From contig CANLED010000183.1 of assembly GCA_947489175.1 (NCBI GenBank), forward strand, positions 1-5,118: a stretch of DNA of 5,118 nt, given 5' to 3'. The position numbers were made by a program, and so were the translations under genes. This DNA is from Chitinophagaceae bacterium (GTDB lineage: Bacteria; Bacteroidota; Bacteroidia; Chitinophagales; Chitinophagaceae). Within the stretch, counting starts at the first letter, position 1. Each line of letters opens with the position of its first letter. Shown piece after piece: positions 1-5,118 of the stretch. The notes below the pieces were generated by a model. It made no database searches and was not told where the DNA came from. It was given only the letters and a program-made list of their open reading frames with translations.

Positions 1-723
1 AGCTAAAGCTACCAAAATAATTAACTCTACAGATTGCAAATGGGCAAAATAGGCTACCAATGCAGCAATACCAATACTGATCAAAATACCACCAACAGTA
101 CCCTCCCAGGTTTTTTTGGGAGACCATGAAGTTAGTGGTGTTTTACCGATAAGTGATCCCACCACATAAGCCATTGTGTCGTTTATCCAAATGGAGACGA
201 TGACCAATATCACAATAATTTGTCCGTTAAAGATTGCCAACGAATTGGGGAAAGATGTGCCTTCATGTTTAAAACCCCAAATCCATCCACTTCTCAAACT
301 AATCAGCAATGCCAATGCAACAGAAACATAGATTAAGCCAGTCAATGATCTTAGAAAATGTTTGTATGAGTAATTTTTATTAAGCAACAATTGGGCTGGT
401 AACAAAAATAGACATACCCTCACCAGCCAAAGTCCAACAATGTGCAAATGCACACCCATCACCTCTAACTTCCCCATCGTGGCAACAAGCAAAAAGCTCC
501 ATCCAAAAAGAGGAAAGACTACCCTATCTAGTACGCGTTTTTGTTTATAGGTTGGGTCGATTAATACAGATAGTTTTTGAAATTCATACCAGCATCCAAA
601 ATGCACAACCGTAAATAAAACAAAAAAACTCCACTCATTCCAGAGCAACCCAGTTAACATTATTACTGCATAGAAAAAAGCAGTTTTTGCCCTTGTTTTA
701 AAAACTGATGAGTCTAATGCCAT
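1..723 (-). CDS. cdsA: Phosphatidate cytidylyltransferase (CdsA), 3' end beyond the window
   Basis: CdsA is an integral inner-membrane enzyme that makes CDP-diacylglycerol from phosphatidic acid and CTP, the entry point to all phosphoglycerolipids. Reading leftward from the ATG at 723-721 gives 241 uninterrupted codons up to the window edge. The protein is very hydrophobic, with helices at about residues 15-42, 66-83, 94-114, 128-142, 167-192 and 210-227. The diagnostic family block is at residues 180-212: an INDTMAYVVG stretch (D182, A185-Y186, G189) followed by SPKKTWEG at 201-208, matching the conserved D-x-x-A-Y and SPKKT-x-EG nucleotide/metal-site motifs. Family members are usually about 260-300 residues, so some 30-60 residues are missing, including the C-terminal PROSITE signature with its conserved Asp residues. 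It starts 6 bp after the DUF2007 stop codon, so it is probably the distal gene of the cluster. Family assignment is secure; enzymatic activity is inferred. Confidence 0.92.
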   Translation of the reverse strand, partial: MALDSSVFKTRAKTAFFYAVIMLTGLLWNEWSFFVLFTVVHFGCWYEFQKLSVLIDPTYKQKRVLDRVVFPLFGWSFLLVATMGKLEVMGVHLHIVGLWLVRVCLFLLPAQLLLNKNYSYKHFLRSLTGLIYVSVALALLISLRSGWIWGFKHEGTSFPNSLAIFNGQIIVILVIVSIWINDTMAYVVGSLIGKTPLTSWSPKKTWEGTVGGILISIGIAALVAYFAHLQSVELIILVALA

Positions 724-729
724 ATTTAG

Positions 730-936
730 TTAATTTAATTGAATTTCTGTGAGGATTTCCATTGCCTCCATTTTAAAAACTAATGGAACCCAAATTTCAG
801 ATTCACCTAAAAAAACATAGTTTGAATCTTGCTTGTTGATGATATTTACGGGAATATCTTTTTCTTCGAGAATAGAAGCCACCATGGCGGCTTTTACCGA
901 ATCATTAAATCCACACAATTTAAAATAGTCTTTCAT
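730..936 (-). CDS. DUF2007 family small protein (putative signal-transducing)
   Basis: A 68-residue soluble protein with no signal peptide or membrane segment. It resembles the DUF2007 family: an N-terminal strand (KDYFKLCGF), a helix of 'NDSVKAAMVASILEEKDIP' type at residues 11-29, a strand with the polar turn NKQDSNY at 34-40, then 'SEIWVPLVF' and a closing helix. This is a ferredoxin-like alpha/beta fold, often called putative signal transducing protein; no biochemical role is established. I chose the ATG at 936-934: it places the first strand at the N-terminus as in relatives and lies 7 bp after the upstream stop codon. An in-frame ATG at 969 would add 11 residues and overlap the upstream gene by 26 bp, which is less likely. 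It sits between the CPBP protease and cdsA and is probably co-transcribed with both. A role in membrane or lipid control is only suggested by position. Confidence 0.8.
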   Translation of the reverse strand: MKDYFKLCGFNDSVKAAMVASILEEKDIPVNIINKQDSNYVFLGESEIWVPLVFKMEAMEILTEIQLN

Positions 937-943
937 GGTATAA

Positions 944-1882
944 TTAAATGGATTGTTTAATGCTCGCATCAGAAACTAATGCGTTATCTTTCGCGATTGA
1001 ATTTTTATACCATTTGAATAAATAAAAAATGGCCGGTACTGCAAAAAACAAAAGAGATAAGGGGAACTTATCATCCATGCCGTCCTCAATATTTTTACCA
1101 CTCATTTTCAAGATATAAACTTGCACTACAGCAACTGCGTTGTTAAAAAAATGGGCTAAGATGGGGATCCACAAATTACCGCTTTTTGCAAATAGAAACC
1201 CCAAAACAATGCCCATGGCTGTTCGTGATAAAAATCCATAAAAGGAAAAATGTATTGCACTGAAAAGTAAAGAAGTTACTACAACACTAACCAACACATT
1301 GCCAGTAGCCCTGGTCATCATTTGTTGAAATCCTCCACGAAAAAAAACCTCCTCAAAAATTGCAGGCGCCAAAGCCATTACTACTAAAGAAACTAAAAGG
1401 TCTGGGATACCAGACATTTCAGAAAGTACTTTAACTTGTTTCATGTAAGCATCTTCCAAACCCTTGAAATAAGTTGTAAGTCCTGGAGATAATGGAATCA
1501 TCTCAGTCATTGTTGCCAATGCACCTGAAAGCACAACGGTTGCAGCCATAACTAATATGCCGATCCCAATGGTTTTGAGTGAATTTTTTTGGGTAAATCC
1601 CAAATAAGTCAATGGCTTTTTATTTAAAATCAATGCTGCACCAATTGCCGGAATTAAAAAAATGAATGCCGCTAAAACAGTTTGAATAATTCTAACCTCA
1701 TTCACAAAAGCAGGATCCATCATAGAAGTTTGCATTTGTGAAATCGATTGGCCGGTCATCAGCTTCCACAAAACAACTGAAAATCCACCTCCAACTACAA
1801 AACCGGCACCCATAAAAGCAATTAAAATGAAAAGCCCAGCTCGATCTGTCATACCCGGCCTATTTTGATTCATCATATCCAT
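944..1882 (-). CDS. CPBP-family (CAAX/Abi-type) intramembrane metalloprotease homologue
   Basis: A 312-residue polytopic membrane protein of the CPBP family (CAAX proteases and bacteriocin-processing enzymes, related to Rce1). Hydrophobic segments lie at about residues 14-40, 64-87, 103-125, 162-176, 195-215, 221-233, 237-257 and 274-290. The family's catalytic motifs are all present: EEVFFRG with E177, E178 and R182 (EExxxR), F207-H211 (FxxxH), and H244-N248 (HxxxN/D). The active site therefore appears intact. Bacterial members have been linked to peptide processing, bacteriocin self-protection or protein anchoring, but the substrate here cannot be told; no prenylation system or bacteriocin cluster is visible. 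The start at 1882 is followed by two further Met codons at 1876 and 1873, so the exact start is uncertain by three residues. It is the first gene of the leftward cluster, with DUF2007 7 bp downstream. The C-terminal tail after residue 292 is polar. Confidence 0.9.
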   Translation of the reverse strand: MDMMNQNRPGMTDRAGLFILIAFMGAGFVVGGGFSVVLWKLMTGQSISQMQTSMMDPAFVNEVRIIQTVLAAFIFLIPAIGAALILNKKPLTYLGFTQKNSLKTIGIGILVMAATVVLSGALATMTEMIPLSPGLTTYFKGLEDAYMKQVKVLSEMSGIPDLLVSLVVMALAPAIFEEVFFRGGFQQMMTRATGNVLVSVVVTSLLFSAIHFSFYGFLSRTAMGIVLGFLFAKSGNLWIPILAHFFNNAVAVVQVYILKMSGKNIEDGMDDKFPLSLLFFAVPAIFYLFKWYKNSIAKDNALVSDASIKQSI

Positions 1883-1924
1883 ATTATCTAAATGAGTTTA
1901 ATGGTGTATAGAAAAGCAAATTTG

Positions 1925-1932
1925 TACCTTTG
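1925..1932 (+). promoter_or_regulatory. Bacteroidota-type -7 promoter element for dus
   Basis: TACCTTTG exactly fits the TAnnTTTG -7 consensus known for Bacteroidota vegetative promoters and is followed by C, giving the common TTTGC ending. The dus ATG starts 12 bases after the final G, so transcription would begin only a few bases before the start codon. About 19 bases upstream, where a -33 TTG is expected, there is only ATGGTG (1901-1906), so that element is weak. The assignment rests on sequence match and position. Confidence 0.6.
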
Positions 1933-1943
1933 CATTCCACAAT

Positions 1944-2936
1944 ATGATAAAGATAGGCAAGATAGAATTACAAACATTCCCTTTGTTGCTTGCTCCCATG
2001 GAAGACGTAAGCGACCCTCCCTTTCGTGCTGTTTGCAAAAAAAACGGTGCAGACCTCATGTACACTGAGTTTATCAGCAGCGAGGGGTTAATAAGAGATG
2101 CCATAAAAAGCAGGCAGAAACTGGATATTTTTGAAGAAGAAAGACCCGTTGGAATACAAATTTTTGGTGGTGATGAAGATGCGATGGCCATGAGTGCGCG
2201 GATTGTGGATACCGTTCAACCTGATTTATTAGACATCAACTTTGGTTGTCCAGTTAAAAAAGTGGTTTGTAAAGGTGCTGGTGCAGCTGTACTGAAAGAC
2301 ATTGATTTGATGATTAGGTTAACCAAGGCTGTCATCAAATCTACCACCGTACCAGTTACCGTAAAGACAAGGCTGGGCTGGGATTTTGACAGCATCAATA
2401 TCATAGAGGTGGCTGAAAGGCTCCAGGATGTTGGCGTTCAGGCATTGGCTATTCATGGAAGAACAAGAAGCCAATTATACAAAGGCGAGGCGGACTGGAG
2501 TTGGATTGAAAAAGTGAAAAACAATCCACGCATTCACATTCCTATTTTTGGAAATGGTGACATCGATTCACCTGAAAAAGCGTTGGAATATAAAAATAAG
2601 TATGGCGTTGATGGAATCATGATAGGAAGGGCCGCAATAGGCTATCCCTGGTTTTTCAGAGAAGTGAAACACTACTTTGCCACTGGCGAAAAACTAGCTC
2701 CACCCACTTTAGAAGAACGCATGGATGTGATTAGGCAGCATCTTAATGCCTCTGTTAAATGGAAAGGACCAAGGGTTGGTATTTTCGAAATGAGGAGACA
2801 TTATGCAAACTATCTAAAGGGAATCCAAAACATTAAACCACTCAGGTCTCAACTAGTACTGATGAATACAATGGAAGAAGTTGAAGAAGCATTGTTGACA
2901 TTTGAACAAGGATTGGCGGGTGCCGAAATGGATTGA
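1944..2936 (+). CDS. dusB: tRNA-dihydrouridine synthase, DusB-type
   Basis: A 330-residue flavoenzyme that reduces specific uridines of tRNA to dihydrouridine using FMN and NAD(P)H; cytosolic. The N-terminal TIM barrel starts with a LLLAPMEDVSD strand (residues 14-24), the Dus form of the FMN-binding APM motif. The catalytic cysteine is C102 in NFGCPVKKV, K141 sits in VKTRLGW, H171 and R173 in AIHGRT, and the FMN phosphate-binding parts are FGNGDI (202-207) and IMIGRAAIG (225-233). The C-terminal helical tRNA-binding domain covers about 245-330 and includes the ERM and MRRHYANYLKG stretches. Length and motif spelling fit DusB (about 320-350 residues), so position 17 is the likely target by family analogy. 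The ATG at 1944 is the first start after the predicted promoter, and the barrel begins within a few residues. The next gene follows 63 bp later on the same strand. Catalytic residues all look intact. Confidence 0.95.
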   Translation: MIKIGKIELQTFPLLLAPMEDVSDPPFRAVCKKNGADLMYTEFISSEGLIRDAIKSRQKLDIFEEERPVGIQIFGGDEDAMAMSARIVDTVQPDLLDINFGCPVKKVVCKGAGAAVLKDIDLMIRLTKAVIKSTTVPVTVKTRLGWDFDSINIIEVAERLQDVGVQALAIHGRTRSQLYKGEADWSWIEKVKNNPRIHIPIFGNGDIDSPEKALEYKNKYGVDGIMIGRAAIGYPWFFREVKHYFATGEKLAPPTLEERMDVIRQHLNASVKWKGPRVGIFEMRRHYANYLKGIQNIKPLRSQLVLMNTMEEVEEALLTFEQGLAGAEMD

Positions 2937-2999
2937 TGTTTAGAGAATTTTTTATTTTAAGGTAAGTTTCAATACATTTTTCAGCATAACATTTATATC

Positions 3000-4103
3000 A
3001 TGCTCAGCAACATCAAAGGCATCCAGCAAGTTGATAGTCCAGCATTACTGGTATTTCCTGAAGTCGTAGAAAGAAATATTGCCGAAATGATTCGTATGGT
3101 TGGAGATGTGAACAGGGTTCGTCCGCATATCAAAACACACAAAACTTCTGAAGGAATCAACATGATGCAAGCCGCTGGCATCAATAAATTCAAGTGTGCC
3201 ACCATAGCAGAAGCGGAGCTATTGGGACTAAATAATGCAGCTGATGTTATATTGGCACACCAACTCGTTGGACCTAAAATAGAGCGGCTGTATCAATTAA
3301 CTCAGCGCTACGCGAACACAAAATTTTCAACCATTACAGACAATATCAATGCCTCAAAAGCCATTGGGAAAATATTCTATGAACATGGACATGCCATAGC
3401 AGTATATATCGACATCAATGTAGGCATGAACAGAACGGGGATTACACCGGGAACTGATGCGATTGAATTGTATGAATCAATCATAAAAACCGATGGACTC
3501 AAATTTGAAGGACTTCATGTATATGATGGGCAACATCGCCAGTCGAATCCTTCAGAAAAAGAAGCGGCATGCAATGCTGCTTTTGAACCTGTATATGGGA
3601 TGATTGAAAATCTGCTGTCATCAGGATACCCCAAACCAACTATTGTAGCAGGAGGATCACCGAGTTTTTCGATACATGCATCTAAAATAGACAGGGATTG
3701 CAGTCCCGGCACCAACATTTTCTGGGACCATGGGTATCAAACCATTTGCCCTGAACAATCATTTGAACCTGCTCTTTATATCCTTACGAGGGTAATTTCG
3801 CTGCCTTCAACCAATAAAATCTGTGTTGATTTGGGGCACAAGGCAGTTGCTGCGGAAAATGACATCTCAAAAAGGGTTGTTTTCCCTGCGTATCCAGATT
3901 TAAAGGCTGTATCTCAGAGTGAAGAGCATTTGGTATTAGAAATTGGAGAAACCGATAAATTTAACGTTGGCGATGTTTTAATTGGCATTCCTTACCATGT
4001 TTGTCCAACCGTGGCGCTGCATGAATTTCTCACTGAAGTGAAAAATAATGAGGTTAGTGGCGAATGGCAGGTATTGGCAAGAAGAAGAAAGATAAATTGC
4101 TAA
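3000..4103 (+). CDS. PLP-dependent D-threonine aldolase/D-serine dehydratase family protein
   Basis: A 367-residue cytosolic enzyme of the fold-type III (alanine-racemase-like) PLP family that contains D-threonine aldolase and eukaryotic-type D-serine dehydratase (DSD1). The N-terminal domain is a TIM barrel: DSPALLV at 12-18, then RPHIKTHK at 41-48, where K45 is the probable PLP Schiff-base lysine. Further barrel elements are VYIDINVGMNRTG, GLHVYDGQ and VAGGSPSF, the last probably contributing to PLP-phosphate binding. The C-terminal beta-barrel domain begins at about residue 250 and carries the metal site near the end: PYHVCPT with H333 and C335. His-x-Cys is the pair described for zinc in DSD1-type D-serine dehydratases, whereas characterised D-threonine aldolases use His-x-Asp. 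This leans toward D-serine deamination or a related D-amino-acid reaction, but the substrate is not proven. The ATG at 3000 places the first barrel strand within 20 residues. It ends 36 bp before psd. Confidence 0.88.
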   Translation: MLSNIKGIQQVDSPALLVFPEVVERNIAEMIRMVGDVNRVRPHIKTHKTSEGINMMQAAGINKFKCATIAEAELLGLNNAADVILAHQLVGPKIERLYQLTQRYANTKFSTITDNINASKAIGKIFYEHGHAIAVYIDINVGMNRTGITPGTDAIELYESIIKTDGLKFEGLHVYDGQHRQSNPSEKEAACNAAFEPVYGMIENLLSSGYPKPTIVAGGSPSFSIHASKIDRDCSPGTNIFWDHGYQTICPEQSFEPALYILTRVISLPSTNKICVDLGHKAVAAENDISKRVVFPAYPDLKAVSQSEEHLVLEIGETDKFNVGDVLIGIPYHVCPTVALHEFLTEVKNNEVSGEWQVLARRRKINC

Positions 4104-4113
4104 TTTGAATCCT

Positions 4114-4121
4114 TATTTTTG
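4114..4121 (+). promoter_or_regulatory. Bacteroidota-type -7 promoter element for psd
   Basis: TATTTTTG fits TAnnTTTG and, like the dus element, is followed by C. It lies in the 36-bp gap between the PLP-enzyme stop and psd, 19 bases ahead of the psd ATG. TTG trinucleotides at 4097-4099 and 4105-4107 are closer than the usual 19-21 bp spacing, so no good -33 element is visible. In an AT-rich gap a chance match is possible. If real, psd has its own transcript with a leader of about 12-15 bases. Confidence 0.5.
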
Positions 4122-4139
4122 CCACTCTAATAATTGAAC

Positions 4140-4799
4140 ATGAAAATACATAAGGAAGGATATCCTACTATCATTTTGACAATCGTTATTTGCGGAGTAT
4201 TGAGATTTCTAATAGATACTTATCTAGAACCAGTTTCAACACCCTTGGCTTGGTTAGCTACTGGTATTATTTTATTCTTTTTATTGTTTGTCATTTCATT
4301 TTTTAGGTTGCCGAAAAGAGAACACACGTTTGATGAAAATGCGATTATTGCACCAGCAGATGGCAAGGTAGTAGTAATAGAGGAAACGGTTGATGAAGAA
4401 TATTTTAATGAAAAGAGACTTCAAATATCTGTGTTTATGAGTCCGGCGAATGTGCACGTAAACAGAAATCCCATATCAGGCAAGGTGCTTTATAGCAAGT
4501 ATCACAAAGGGAAATACTTGGTAGCCTGGGATCCAAAATCATCAACAGAAAATGAAAGGCACAGTGTTGTTTTGAGCAACAATAAAATCACCATTTTGGT
4601 AAAACAGATTGCTGGCGCGGTTGCGCGCAGGATTGTAAATTATTCAAAAGTTGATGAAGATGTAAAGCAGAACAATGAGTTGGGCTTCATCAAGTTTGGT
4701 AGTCGCGTTGATTTACTGCTGCCAACAAATGTTAAGACAGCAGTAAAGATTGGCGATGTGGTTAAGGGTGGTGTAACTGTTCTTGCGCACATCAATTAA
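4140..4799 (+). CDS. psd: Phosphatidylserine decarboxylase, short (PSD-A) type
   Basis: Converts phosphatidylserine to phosphatidylethanolamine, the last step of PE synthesis, at the inner membrane. The 219-residue proenzyme matches the short archaeal/Bacteroides type rather than the roughly 320-residue E. coli type. Two membrane helices lie at about residues 9-27 and 34-57, followed by the catalytic domain: IIAPADGKV (69-77), FMSPANVHVNRNPISG (99-114, with the conserved His), NERHS (138-142), KQIAGAVARRIV (155-166) and LGFIKFGSRVD (181-191). The G187-S188 bond in FGSR is the self-cleavage site; S188 becomes the pyruvoyl group, giving a beta chain of about 187 and an alpha chain of 31-32 residues. 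The ATG at 4140 is preferred; an in-frame TTG at 4134 would add only two residues. It is 36 bp after the PLP enzyme and ends one base before the convergent HAD gene. Neither CDP-alcohol phosphatidyltransferase nor other PE genes are beside it here. Confidence 0.95.
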   Translation: MKIHKEGYPTIILTIVICGVLRFLIDTYLEPVSTPLAWLATGIILFFLLFVISFFRLPKREHTFDENAIIAPADGKVVVIEETVDEEYFNEKRLQISVFMSPANVHVNRNPISGKVLYSKYHKGKYLVAWDPKSSTENERHSVVLSNNKITILVKQIAGAVARRIVNYSKVDEDVKQNNELGFIKFGSRVDLLLPTNVKTAVKIGDVVKGGVTVLAHIN

Positions 4800-4800
4800 T

Positions 4801-5118
4801 CTAGAGAATCTTAAAGAGTTCTCCTAAGTTATCAATTACATAGGTTGGTTTTATTTTTTCAGTGGGAGGTTGTGCGGGGTTAAAATAAGCAGTATCAATT
4901 CCTGCATTGATTGCGCCGAGCATATCAACTTCTAAGGTATCTCCGATCATGATAGATTGTGATGAGGTGGTATTTGCTTTGTTCAATGCATATTCAAAAA
5001 TGGCAGCATGAGGCTTCATGATACCAGCCTGTTCGGAAGTAATAACCTGCATAAAAAAGTGGTCAATGCCGCTATTTTTTAGCTTCTGGTGTTGTGTTTT
5101 TTCAAACCCATTGGTGAT
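4801..5118 (-). CDS. YjjG-like HAD-family pyrimidine nucleotidase, 5' part beyond the window
   Basis: This is the C-terminal 105 residues of a cytosolic HAD-superfamily (subfamily IA) phosphohydrolase. The frame is open to the right edge, so the gene begins outside; the Met at 5052 is internal, because recognisable family sequence continues upstream of it. Visible motifs, numbered from the edge, are motif II ITNG (residues 1-4), motif III K35 in IMKPHAAIF, and motif IV IMIGDTLEVDMLGA with D60 and D65 as magnesium ligands. The stretch GFEKTQHQKLKNSGI and the ITSEQAG block are typical of YjjG nucleotidases, which dephosphorylate non-canonical pyrimidine nucleoside monophosphates. Such proteins are about 225-235 residues, so roughly 120 are missing, including the nucleophile Asp of motif I and the cap domain. 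The substrate is inferred from family resemblance. It converges on psd, with one base between the two stop codons. Confidence 0.9.
   Translation of the reverse strand: MTNGFEKTQHQKLKNSGIDHFFMQVITSEQAGIMKPHAAIFEYALNKANTTSSQSIMIGDTLEVDMLGAINAGIDTAYFNPAQPPTEKIKPTYVIDNLGELFKIL
4804..4823. terminator. Weak inverted repeat at the convergent psd/HAD junction
   Basis: GAGAA (4804-4808) pairs with TTCTC (4819-4823), and the inner TCT/AGA can add three pairs with one bulged G. It begins five bases after the psd stop and lies inside the last codons of the HAD gene. The stem is short and AU-rich with no U-tract on either strand, so a role as a bidirectional terminator is possible but weakly supported. 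Confidence 0.2.

Noticed and set aside
937..969. An 11-residue N-terminal extension of the DUF2007 protein from the ATG at 969
   Set aside because: It overlaps the CPBP gene by 26 bp and extends past the conserved first strand of the family; the ATG at 936 is a better fit and directly follows the upstream stop.
944..1882. CPBP protein as an abortive-infection or bacteriocin-immunity defence gene
   Set aside because: The family includes such members, but no bacteriocin, toxin or defence partner is nearby and the neighbours are housekeeping genes.
1898..2404. Minus-strand open frames at 1898-2191 and 2216-2404
   Set aside because: They lie antisense to dus, whose protein is clearly conserved, and their translations show no recognisable domain.
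2973..2980. TACATTTT as a -7 element for the PLP-enzyme gene
   Set aside because: The final G of TAnnTTTG is missing, no -33 element is seen, and the region is AT-rich; read-through from dus across the 63-bp gap is as likely.
2993..3718. Minus-strand open frames at 2993-3205 and 3515-3718
   Set aside because: They are antisense to the PLP-enzyme gene and show no family resemblance, so they are frame shadows.
4134..4136. TTG as start codon of psd
   Set aside because: It adds only two residues before the ATG at 4140, which is the stronger start codon.
5050..5052. ATG at 5052 as the start of a short 83-residue HAD gene
   Set aside because: The frame stays open to the edge and the 22 upstream codons encode HAD motif II (ITNG) and typical YjjG sequence, so the Met is internal.

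Overview
This is a compact, AT-rich chromosomal window (roughly 40% GC by eye) from a member of the Bacteroidota. Three things point there: TAnnTTTG-type -7 promoter elements just upstream of two start codons, little sign of Shine-Dalgarno sequences before the genes, and protein variants (short two-helix Psd, DUF2007 protein, YjjG-like HAD) familiar from that phylum. The class is less certain; a Chitinophagia or Saprospiria relative is plausible but unproven.

Layout. Bases 1-1882 hold a leftward gene cluster, read from right to left: a CPBP/CAAX-type membrane protease homologue, a 68-residue DUF2007 protein, and cdsA (phosphatidate cytidylyltransferase), whose 3' end runs off the left edge. 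Gaps are 7 and 6 bp, so this looks like one operon. A 61-bp divergent intergenic region (1883-1943) carries a good -7 element for the rightward genes. Rightward come a DusB-type tRNA-dihydrouridine synthase (1944-2936), a fold-type III PLP enzyme of the D-threonine aldolase/D-serine dehydratase family (3000-4103), and a small phosphatidylserine decarboxylase, psd (4140-4799), with its own likely promoter. A leftward YjjG-like HAD nucleotidase (4801-5118) enters from the right edge and ends one base after psd.

How the genes fit together. CdsA (CDP-diacylglycerol formation) and Psd (phosphatidylserine to phosphatidylethanolamine) are the first and last steps of PE synthesis. They sit about 3.4 kb apart on opposite strands, and the middle step (phosphatidylserine synthase) is not in the window. 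The other genes are tRNA modification, D-amino-acid metabolism and nucleotide clean-up, and show no obvious pathway link. There is no stretch over 300 bases without a gene, and I see no RNA gene, mobile element, CRISPR array or phage gene. I read this as an ordinary core-genome region and found no convincing new system; the findings below are modest points.
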